Of a stretch of 5,948 nucleotides of DNA, positions 1 through 4,773 are shown in pieces. The notes beneath the pieces are model-generated. The model saw nothing but the letters and a program-made list of their open reading frames with translations, ran no database searches and had not been told where the DNA came from. How positions within the stretch are numbered: the first letter of the stretch is position 1; every line of letters begins with the position of its first letter. Source of the stretch: Planctomycetes bacterium RIFOXYC2_FULL_41_27 (GTDB taxonomy: Bacteria; Planctomycetota; Brocadiia; Brocadiales; Brocadiaceae); the NCBI GenBank assembly GCA_001828645.1, contig MHZD01000161.1, positions 1 to 5,948 of the forward strand, in the 5' to 3' direction. Made by a program: the position numbers and the translations under genes.

Positions 1-615
1 TATCCAGCCAAATTTCAACATGTCGGTAATAAAGGTAATAATTGGGCCAACAATTGCCTGCTCGAGTGAATTGACGTCATTCATGAGACGACTCATAATA
101 TCGCCGGTTTTATTATTTTCAAAGTAGGTGAGAGGGAGTCGCTGAATGTGGCCATAAAGTTGATTCCGCAAATCGTAAATGAGCCTTTGGCCTAATTCCG
201 AGGTAATGAAACCATGAACCAGCATAATACCACCGCTTGCGGCATGCATAAAAATAAAACTCACGGCAAGAAAGAGCAGCGTAACGATGGTGGTGTTATA
301 ACTTTTAAACCAATGGGTATGGATATACTGAGAGACTGTTAATAAAGGTTTTGAAAGCGGGATAGCGCTCTTTTGCTCGTGAGCATGAGTTTTGTTTGGC
401 AGTATTGCATCATGCCGGTCAGTTTTGGTAATTTTCAAATATTTATCGGCTATCTTGATTTCGTCCACCGCAATACCTAATATTTGTGTTGGTAAAACGG
501 CTATAAATGCGCCGAGGGCCGAGAGTATGAGAATAATTACGGACTTATGCCAGTACGGTTTTAGATAACCTAACAGCCTGATATACGTGCTTTTTGAAGG
601 GTTGTTTTTTTTCAT
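1..615 (-). CDS. MsbA-like ABC exporter, N-terminal part (cut by window edge)
   Basis: The minus-strand frame from ATG at 615-613 stays open for 205 codons to the window edge, so the N-terminal membrane domain is seen but the nucleotide-binding domain is not. Residues 1-22 are a basic cytosolic lead-in; TM1 is about 23-43 and TM2 about 108-135. The cytoplasmic helix carries RLPLTYFENNKTGDIMSRL (159-177) followed by NDVNSLEQAI, the typical coupling region of type I ABC exporter membrane domains (ABC_membrane, MsbA/LmrA group). Family members are fused TMD-NBD half-transporters of about 570-620 residues that dimerise and export lipids, peptides or drugs; the substrate cannot be read here. The TM1-TM2 loop (about 52-107) is long and His/Lys-rich, which is unusual. 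The start follows the permease stop by 110 bases, so it may belong to the same transcript. No Shine-Dalgarno sequence is visible; only an AT-rich stretch precedes the ATG. The family call is firm, the function only general. Confidence 0.88.
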   Translation of the reverse strand, partial: MKKNNPSKSTYIRLLGYLKPYWHKSVIILILSALGAFIAVLPTQILGIAVDEIKIADKYLKITKTDRHDAILPNKTHAHEQKSAIPLSKPLLTVSQYIHTHWFKSYNTTIVTLLFLAVSFIFMHAASGGIMLVHGFITSELGQRLIYDLRNQLYGHIQRLPLTYFENNKTGDIMSRLMNDVNSLEQAIVGPIITFITDMLKFGWI

Positions 616-725
616 ATATAATATTATAAGAAAAAAATATCCTTTTACATGAAATAAAAAGTTGTTTGGTTTTTGTTTGCGACTGGGCGTCTTCGTGGCT
701 TCAAAATGTCGCTGAAGGCCTAATT

Positions 726-1934
726 CTATTCATACCTGAGCGCATCGATTGGATTGAGCCTCGATGCCTTCCGTGCCGGATAGTAACCAAAAAAGATGCC
801 GACTATATTCGAAAAGAGAAAGGCAACGGCAACGGACAGCGGGGATAGTAATGAAGGCCACCCACCGTAATAAGAAATCATTTTTGACAGGACAACGCCT
901 AAAATTACTCCGACTACCCCGCCAATGGAGCTTAAAACCGTTGCTTCCGTCAGGAACTGGAAAAGGATATCCTTTTCCCTGGCGCCGACTGCCATCCGTA
1001 TGCCGATCTCCCTTGTCCTTTCAGTGGTAGAGACCAGCATGATATTCATAATGCCGATGCCGCCGACAATCAGGGATACAGAAGCAATGCTTCCGAGGAG
1101 AACGGTCATTGTACGGCTTGTTTCCATGATAGTTGAGGCAAACTCGACCTGACTGATGACAGTAAAATCGTTCTCTTCGTTGGGTCTCAATCGGTGGCGT
1201 TGTCGTAATAGGGAGGTGATTTGTTCGATTGCCTCAAATCGCGCTTCTGCAGAGACCGAAGAAGCGAGGGTTCCACTAATATACGTCGTCCCCATAATCT
1301 TTCTCTGAACTGTTGTATAAGGCATATGAACTATATCGTCCTGGTCCTGTCCGGTGGGGGATTCTCCCTTAGCGCATAATACCCCAACGACCCTGAAGGG
1401 CACGTTGTTTACACGAATCCACTTGTCTATGGGGTCTAACGTGCCAAATAAGTTGGTTACAACGGTCTGTCCCAGTACGCAAACCTTAGCCATAATATTT
1501 ATATCCTGTTGATTGATAAATCTCCCGGATTCCATTGGCCAATTTCGGATAATATGATAGTCAGCTCCTACACCGGATACAGAAGTTGTCCAGTTCAAGT
1601 TGCCGTAAACAACCTGGGTGCTTGTCCTGACGACGGGCGCAACATAACTGACGGCGCTGCATTCCTTTTCTATAGCAAAAGCGTCTTCTGCCGTAAGGGT
1701 AATGGTACCCGTCGTTCCTCTGGCTGCGGTATGTGCCGTACTGATGGGGAAAATAATAAGGATATTTGTACCCAAACTCTCCAGTTGTTTTTCGACCATG
1801 CCCTTGGCGCCTTGTCCAATACTTACCATAGCAATCACAGCGCCTACGCCGATGACAATGCCGAGGATTGTCAGTGAGGAGCGCATCTTGTTCCTCATAA
1901 TTGCGCGTAAGGCTATTTTAAAAAGCGCTGGCAT
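726..1934 (-). CDS. MacB/FtsX-type ABC transporter permease
   Basis: Inner-membrane permease of a MacB-type ABC transporter, 402 residues, about the usual size for a stand-alone permease of this class. The MacB periplasmic-core layout is clear: a basic N-terminus with RAIMRNKMRSSLTILGIVIG (10-29) leads into TM1 (about 21-41), then a large periplasmic domain (about 42-273), then three TM helices (about 275-303, 331-352, 362-384). The FtsX signature NIMLVSTTERTREIGIRMAV spans 297-316, and the C-terminus PARKASRLNPIDALRYE (386-402) is typical. In the family these permeases dimerise and transmit ATP-driven movement to the periplasm rather than passing substrate through the membrane. The ATPase and MacA-like adaptor genes lie upstream on the same strand, so I infer one complex. 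An AAGGA lies 11 bases before the ATG (1946-1950), a slightly long spacing. The 418-bp gap upstream is full of repeats and a gene remnant, unusual for co-transcribed subunits. E. coli MacB fuses ATPase and permease; here they are split. Confidence 0.93.
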   Translation of the reverse strand: MPALFKIALRAIMRNKMRSSLTILGIVIGVGAVIAMVSIGQGAKGMVEKQLESLGTNILIIFPISTAHTAARGTTGTITLTAEDAFAIEKECSAVSYVAPVVRTSTQVVYGNLNWTTSVSGVGADYHIIRNWPMESGRFINQQDINIMAKVCVLGQTVVTNLFGTLDPIDKWIRVNNVPFRVVGVLCAKGESPTGQDQDDIVHMPYTTVQRKIMGTTYISGTLASSVSAEARFEAIEQITSLLRQRHRLRPNEENDFTVISQVEFASTIMETSRTMTVLLGSIASVSLIVGGIGIMNIMLVSTTERTREIGIRMAVGAREKDILFQFLTEATVLSSIGGVVGVILGVVLSKMISYYGGWPSLLSPLSVAVAFLFSNIVGIFFGYYPARKASRLNPIDALRYE

Positions 1935-1963
1935 AACCGAAAAGTTCCTTAAAAATTTAGAAC

Positions 1964-2011
1964 ACCACGAAGCATAAAAACTGGTTTACCACAAAGACAC
2001 TAAGGACACGG
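1964..2011. repeat. Degenerate ACCACRAAG-type intergenic repeat
   Basis: ACCACGAAGC at 1964-1973 is echoed by ACCACAAAGACACTAAGG at 1988-2005, followed by ACACGG. The sequence reads as loose 9-10-base units of the kind CCACAAAGA / CACTAAGGA / CACGG. Such strings are frequent in intergenic DNA of many environmental bacteria, often near other repeats. No function can be assigned from the sequence. Confidence 0.4.
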
Positions 2012-2046
2012 AGAAAACTGGAAGTAAGATACACCATGCAAGACTC

Positions 2047-2118
2047 GTAGGTTGGGTAAAACATAGCGTACCCAACAAAAATAATGATGATGGGTTTACT
2101 TCGCTTAACCCATCCTAC
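2047..2118. repeat. REP/BIME-like element 1: inverted pair of GTAG hairpins
   Basis: The element is symmetrical: a 30-base unit (2047-2076), a 12-base AT-rich spacer (2077-2088) and an inverted 30-base unit (2089-2118). Each unit read from its outer end is GTAG, an 8-base stem arm, a 10-base loop and the complementary arm. The left stem is GTTGGGTA/TACCCAAC (2051-2058 with 2069-2076), perfect. The right stem is GATGGGTT/AACCCATC (2089-2096 with 2107-2114), also perfect, closed outside by CTAC at 2115-2118. A GTAG tetranucleotide at the foot of a small hairpin, present as inverted pairs, is the hallmark of REP sequences mobilised by RAYT (Y1 tyrosine) transposases, known from enterobacteria and pseudomonads. 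Membership of that class is inferred from architecture. The element forms the boundary of the AAA_14 remnant and supplies its stop codon. Confidence 0.72.
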
Positions 2119-2219
2119 TTTTCTAAGGACAGGGGGACGTCTATATTTCTCTCAAAAAGCCCTGGCGGGGTTTCAAGGTGAAAATCACGTATGATGCGTT
2201 TAACTATTTCTTTCTTCAT
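2115..2219 (-). pseudogene. N-terminal remnant of an AAA_14/DUF4143-type ATPase gene
   Basis: A minus-strand frame begins with ATG at 2219-2217 and runs 34 codons to TAG at 2117-2115. It starts MKKEIVKRIIRDFH and continues through the segment LFERNIDVPLSLEK. I recognise this as the N-terminus of the AAA_14 (DUF4143-linked) ATPase family, whose members usually begin with such a basic helix, then an 'ERD/N-I-x-I-P-L-x-L-x-K' strand, then the Walker A motif, and run to about 400 residues. Here the frame stops just before the expected Walker A region, at the point where the REP-like element begins; the first base of the element completes the last Lys codon and the next three give TAG. Nothing resembling the rest of the protein follows on the far side of the element, so the remainder is deleted rather than merely interrupted. 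No Shine-Dalgarno sequence is visible. It is very unlikely to make a functional product. The family call rests on memory of the consensus, not on a search. Confidence 0.6.
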
Positions 2220-2303
2220 TCGAGAGAAATTATATTAAATATTTTCCTTAATGCAAAGAAATAATGTCAATTATATATGTTCAGGAATTTCAAAGTTGCA
2301 GTT

Positions 2304-2356
2304 GTAGCGCGAACTTCAGTTCGCATAGGATGTAAGCGAACTGGAGTTAGCTCTAC
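2304..2356. repeat. REP/BIME-like element 2: inverted pair of GTAG hairpins, different stem
   Basis: The left unit (2304-2324) is GTAG, a C, then GCGAACT-TC-AGTTCGC, a perfect 7-base inverted repeat. The right unit, read inward from 2356, is GTAG, an A, then GCTAACT-CC-AGTTCGC, the same with one stem mismatch. The units face each other across 11 bases (2325-2335). Including one flanking base on each side, the two arms pair over 22 bases with three mismatches, so the whole element could also fold as one long hairpin. The layout matches element 1 (GTAG foot, hairpin, inverted partner) but the stem sequence is unrelated, which suggests a second REP family. The right end overlaps the 3' end of the ABC ATPase gene and provides its TAG stop (2355-2353). 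Assignment to REP/BIME is by architecture. Confidence 0.72.
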
Positions 2357-3087
2357 ATTGAAAAAGTTGCCGAAGGCGGGGAGTTGCAGGACACAGGGGA
2401 TTGGGAAGGAGTATCGCTCAATACCTCACCATCCTTGAGGACGACGACCCTGCGGGCATATTTAGCAATATCGCCTTCATGGGTGACAAGCACAATAGTA
2501 ATACCCATGTTATGGTTAAGGTCGTTAAGTGCGTTCATGACTTCTGTGCTGGTGACGCTGTCAAGGTTTCCTGTAGGTTCATCAGCAAGGAGTAAGGAGG
2601 GGTTGTTGATGATAGCCCGTGCAATGGCAACGCGCTGTTGCTGCCCGCCTGATAATTGATTGGGATAATGCCTTTGAAATTCTTTGATACCCAAAGTGGC
2701 CATTATCTGACTGATACTGTCTCTGTCTATCTTTGATAATTTCTTACTATAGATAAGAGGAAGTTCAATATTTTCCAGTACGGTGGTTCGACTTAAAAGA
2801 TTAAAACTCTGAAACACATACCCCAGTTTTTTATTGCGAATATCGGCTAATTCATTTTTTGATAACCGGGAGACATCTACACCTTCCAGATAATATTTTC
2901 CTTTTGACGGTCTGTCGAGACATCCAAGGATATTCATTAAGGTAGACTTGCCTGAGCCTGATGCCCCCATGACAGCTACAAACTCTCCTTTTTTTATGGT
3001 CATGGAAATCCCGTTTAGGGCCGTAACCTGGACATCTCCCATCTGGTATATTTTATAAATATTATCCAATGATACTATGTCTTGCAT
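2353..3087 (-). CDS. MacB/LolD-type ABC transporter ATP-binding protein
   Basis: Cytoplasmic ATPase subunit that powers the neighbouring MacB-type permease. The 244-residue protein shows every NBD motif: Walker A GASGSGKST (41-49), Q-loop Gln93 in VFQSFNLL, signature LSGGQ (145-149), Walker B LLLADE with catalytic Glu170, D-loop GNLD (173-176) and switch His203. The N-terminus VSLDNIYKIYQMGDVQVTAL and the run ASGSGKSTLMNILGCLDRP are typical of the LolD/MacB/FtsE-like group serving FtsX-type permeases. The start at 3087 fits the family N-terminus, but no Shine-Dalgarno sequence sits at normal distance; a GAGGT (3110-3106) lies 18 bases upstream. The C-terminus after VVVLKDGEVLSDTP is a Ser/Pro-rich tail of about 17 residues without an obvious role, ending at a TAG that belongs to the REP-like element, so the tail may have been altered by the insertion. 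The adaptor gene lies 325 bases upstream and the permease gene 418 bases downstream, on the same strand. Confidence 0.95.
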   Translation of the reverse strand: MQDIVSLDNIYKIYQMGDVQVTALNGISMTIKKGEFVAVMGASGSGKSTLMNILGCLDRPSKGKYYLEGVDVSRLSKNELADIRNKKLGYVFQSFNLLSRTTVLENIELPLIYSKKLSKIDRDSISQIMATLGIKEFQRHYPNQLSGGQQQRVAIARAIINNPSLLLADEPTGNLDSVTSTEVMNALNDLNHNMGITIVLVTHEGDIAKYARRVVVLKDGEVLSDTPSQSPVSCNSPPSATFSM

Positions 3088-3110
3088 AATTGTAATAGTT
3101 CAGCTACCTC

Positions 3111-3137
3111 AGACAGGATGAACAGGATTAACATGAT
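3111..3137. repeat. ACAGGAT repeat, direct copy flanking the GxxExxY remnant
   Basis: These 27 bases match 3265-3291 with three mismatches; both read AGACAGGAT, two variable bases, ACAGGATTAACA, one variable base, GAT. A short inverted copy (ATCCTGTATAT, 3147-3157) follows, so 3111-3157 may also fold back on itself. The direct copies lie on either side of the GxxExxY remnant. Confidence 0.65.
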
Positions 3138-3160
3138 AATTGTTTCATCCTGTATATCTT

Positions 3161-3256
3161 TTACTTTAAATCCTGGACCTTTCGTTTAACCTCGACTTTG
3201 CTTTCCCCAAAATTCAGAATAAGTCCTATAGGTTTTCCCGTAGCAACAACAAAAAC
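3161..3256 (-). pseudogene. C-terminal remnant of a GxxExxY-family protein
   Basis: Reading the minus strand, an open stretch from 3256 to TAA at 3163-3161 encodes 31 residues including VVATGKPIGLILNFGESKVE followed by VKRKVQDLK. The 'ATGxxxGLxxNFGxxxVExKR' pattern is the C-terminal signature of the GxxExxY family (a small PDDEXK_3-type, nuclease-like fold of about 125-140 residues, often present in many copies per genome). The catalytic-looking GxxExxY N-terminal part is missing; an in-frame stop at 3259-3257 lies just upstream, inside the repeat. There is no start codon, so this is a dead fragment. It sits between direct copies of the ACAGGAT repeat. The family assignment is by motif recognition and fairly confident; how the gene was lost is inference. 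Confidence 0.68.
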
Positions 3257-3258
3257 TT

Positions 3259-3341
3259 AATTTTAGACAGGATATACAGGATTAACAAGATAAAAGCTAC
3301 CCTATTTCATCCTGATTATCCTGTTAATCCTGTCTAAAATT
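3259..3341. repeat. ACAGGAT inverted repeat, long imperfect hairpin
   Basis: The 33-base left arm (3259-3291) starts AATTTTAGACAGGAT; the right arm (3309-3341) is its reverse complement with five mismatches, across a 17-base spacer. Each arm contains tandem AGGAT/ACAGGAT units. In transcript form it would be a strong hairpin between the adaptor and ATPase cistrons and could slow transcription or protect the upstream mRNA from 3' decay, as REP-type hairpins can; this effect is inferred. Confidence 0.7.
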
Positions 3342-3412
3342 AATTTATTTATATCATGTCTATCCTGTTATCTTGTCAAATTTTTTTCCTCCGGTGAACT
3401 ATTACGCATAAT

Positions 3413-4615
3413 TTAATACCGGCTTCTGCCCCAGGGGGCTTTTTGTGTGGCTTTGGTTGCTGATGTAGGAGCAATTTCGGCAAACACGGCCTCCTGTCCT
3501 TCTTTTACATCACTTTCTAATATTTCAGTAAAGGTATCATCGCCTATTCCCAGCTTTACAGCTACCTGCTTCAGTTGCCCGCTGTCTAAAATCCAGATAT
3601 GCGAACTGCTTTTTTTGGCAAATTTCCTCTCGGTAAGGGCTTTTTTGTCTGCTTCGCTTTGTAACATTTCCGATGGGGTATAACGAAGCGCGGCATTTGA
3701 CACCCTCAAGGCGTGTTCGACCCTGGCTACTAAAATAGAAGTGTTTGCCGTCATCCCGGGTTTGAGTTTAAGAGATGTGTTATCAACGTTAATTAACGTA
3801 TTATACGTCACTACATTTTGGAATATAACAGGGGACATGCGAATCTCGACAACCTTACCCTCAAACACATCGTCTGGAAAAGAATCTACGGTAAACTTTG
3901 CGTCCTGCCCCACCTTCACCATACCGATATCGGCTTCATCTACATTGGTATTGACCTGCATATGAACCAAGTCCTCGGCAATATGAAATAGAGTGGGGGT
4001 TTGAAAGCTGGACACTACGGTTTGCCCCACATCGACGTCTCTGGAAATTACAATACCGTCTAACGGGGACACAATGACCGTATGTTTCAAGTCTGTTTTT
4101 GCAATCTCTAAGGCCGCTTTGGCTTGCAAAATCTGGGATTCTGCCAATTTTTCGTCGGCTAAACCGGCTTCGTACGTTGTTCGTGCCGCATCAAGGTCGT
4201 TGATGGAGATTACTTTTTTAGCAAATAATTTCTTTGACCGAAGATAATTTTTCCTGTTGTTTTTAGAATTCACCTTTGCCTTTTCAAGGGAGGCTATGGC
4301 AGTGGCAAGGGCGGCTTCTGCCTTTTTAACCTGATGTTCGAAAGGGACGGGGTCGATTTGCGCCACGACTTGCCCCACCCTGACAACGGAGTTGAAATCA
4401 ACATACAACTGAGAGATGAGACCTGTGACCTGACTCCCGATTAGCACCGTTCTTACAGGGTTTATAGTGCCTGTCGCAGTGACGTATTTACTGATGGCGC
4501 CCTTGTCAATTTTTGCTGTTTTATATTGAATAGCGCCTTTGCTGCCAAGAGAATAAATTGATGCTACTATAATGGCGATGAGACACGGAATCCCAATAAT
4601 GATGTATTTTTTCAT
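3413..4615 (-). CDS. macA: MacA-like periplasmic adaptor (membrane fusion) protein
   Basis: Periplasmic adaptor of a MacAB-type exporter, which in the family links the inner-membrane MacB complex to a TolC-like outer-membrane channel. The 400-residue protein begins with a single hydrophobic anchor (about 4-23, KYIIIGIPCLIAIIVASIYS). A split lipoyl domain follows: first half about 54-90 (IGSQVTGLISQLYVDFNSVV, then GQVVAQIDP), second half about 178-212 (HTVIVSPLDGIVISRDVDVG, then QTV), separated by an alpha-helical hairpin (about 92-176) rich in Ala, Lys and Glu. The beta-barrel is about 214-300 with LKLKPGMTANTSI, and the membrane-proximal domain reaches the C-terminus. Domain order, size and neighbours fit MacA. 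It is the first gene of the minus-strand locus and follows a good promoter; the 5' leader would be about 30 bases and no Shine-Dalgarno sequence is visible before ATG 4615. Substrate (macrolide, lipopeptide, heme precursor, other) cannot be told. The short basic tail APWGRSRY is unremarkable. Confidence 0.9.
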   Translation of the reverse strand: MKKYIIIGIPCLIAIIVASIYSLGSKGAIQYKTAKIDKGAISKYVTATGTINPVRTVLIGSQVTGLISQLYVDFNSVVRVGQVVAQIDPVPFEHQVKKAEAALATAIASLEKAKVNSKNNRKNYLRSKKLFAKKVISINDLDAARTTYEAGLADEKLAESQILQAKAALEIAKTDLKHTVIVSPLDGIVISRDVDVGQTVVSSFQTPTLFHIAEDLVHMQVNTNVDEADIGMVKVGQDAKFTVDSFPDDVFEGKVVEIRMSPVIFQNVVTYNTLINVDNTSLKLKPGMTANTSILVARVEHALRVSNAALRYTPSEMLQSEADKKALTERKFAKKSSSHIWILDSGQLKQVAVKLGIGDDTFTEILESDVKEGQEAVFAEIAPTSATKATQKAPWGRSRY

Positions 4616-4648
4616 AATTTAAATAGAATAATAAAATTTGCCGCCGAT

Positions 4649-4687
4649 GGCAATTATAATTTTAAGTATGCCTTTGTGTAAATTGCC
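4649..4687. promoter_or_regulatory. Possible operator: inverted repeat over the divergent promoters
   Basis: GGCAATT (4649-4655) and AATTGCC (4681-4687) form a perfect 7-base inverted repeat with 25 bases between, overlapping the -10 and -35 boxes of the minus-strand promoter and abutting the -35 of the plus-strand one. Placement would suit a regulator of both units. A 7-base match can occur by chance in AT-rich DNA and no regulator gene is visible. Confidence 0.22.
4653..4682 (-). promoter_or_regulatory. Sigma70-type promoter for the macA-like locus
   Basis: On the minus strand, TTTACA (4682-4677) and TATAAT (4658-4653) are separated by 18 bases: five of six and six of six matches to the consensus boxes. 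Transcription would start near 4646, giving a leader of about 30 bases before ATG 4615. The region is AT-rich, so chance matches are more likely than usual, but position and spacing fit the gene well. Confidence 0.55.
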
Positions 4688-4716
4688 TTGACGATATCCT
4701 ATTTAAATTGTATATT
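4688..4716 (+). promoter_or_regulatory. Sigma70-type promoter for the lipoprotein gene
   Basis: TTGACG (4688-4693) and TATATT (4711-4716) lie 17 bases apart, each matching five of six consensus positions at ideal spacing. Transcription would begin near 4723, giving a leader of about 50 bases before ATG 4774. Its -35 box is four bases from the -35 box of the divergent adaptor promoter. Confidence 0.55.
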
Positions 4717-4763
4717 TTATTAAAATAGTGATTAGAAATTAATGTAGTTCTTACTTAACCGAT

Positions 4764-4768
4764 GGAGG
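4764..4768 (+). promoter_or_regulatory. Ribosome binding site that sets the lipoprotein start
   Basis: GGAGG lies five bases before ATG 4774. An in-frame ATG at 4762 overlaps this sequence and has no Shine-Dalgarno of its own, so 4774 is the better start; it also gives a standard signal peptide rather than one with an acidic MEED head. Confidence 0.8.
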
Positions 4769-4773
4769 AAGAT

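Larger units (their letters stand above)
1935..2352. other. Repeat-rich gap between permease and ATPase genes
   Basis: These 418 bases hold no intact gene. From low to high coordinate they contain short ACCACGAAG/ACCACAAAGACAC-type repeat debris (1964-2011), a two-hairpin GTAG element (2047-2118), an N-terminal fragment of an AAA_14-type ATPase gene on the minus strand (2115-2219), an AT-rich stretch that would have been that gene's upstream region (2220-2300), and most of a second GTAG element of different stem sequence (2304-2356). The genes on both sides are intact and in the same orientation, so transcription of the permease must either read through this stretch or start within it. I could not point to a convincing internal promoter. 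Confidence 0.75.
3088..3412. other. Repeat-filled gap between adaptor and ATPase genes
   Basis: This 325-base gap contains no intact gene. It holds ACAGGAT-type repeats at 3111-3137, 3147-3157 (inverted), 3259-3341 (as an inverted pair) and a weaker copy around 3354-3377, plus a C-terminal fragment of a GxxExxY-family gene at 3161-3256. A strong GGAGGA on the minus strand (3392-3387) lies 20 bases past the adaptor stop but serves no visible gene. Confidence 0.75.

Noticed and set aside
616..725. Separate promoter for the MsbA-like gene (TATAAT-like box just before ATG 615)
   Set aside because: The box is only a few bases from the start codon and has no -35 partner at proper spacing; the sequence is simply AT-rich.
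666..1977. Several plus-strand open frames opposite the permease gene (for example 1509-1877)
   Set aside because: They are antisense to a clearly conserved MacB-type permease, have no ribosome binding sites of note and no recognisable protein features.
2229..2270. TTGACA (2270-2265) and TATAAT (2234-2229) on the minus strand before the AAA_14 remnant as a promoter
   Set aside because: The boxes are 30 bases apart, far beyond a workable sigma70 spacing.
2384..2659. Plus-strand open frames opposite the ABC ATPase gene
   Set aside because: Antisense shadows of a gene with all ABC motifs intact; translations are low in structure and match nothing.
3111..3377. ACAGGAT repeats as a CRISPR array
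   Set aside because: Copies are irregularly spaced, in both orientations and imperfect, with no unique spacers of constant length and no cas genes.
3368..3409. A 13-codon minus-strand frame (MRNSSPEEKNLTR) right after the adaptor stop
   Set aside because: Too short, no upstream ribosome binding site, and it runs into the repeat region; the internal GGAGGA is better read as an orphan site.
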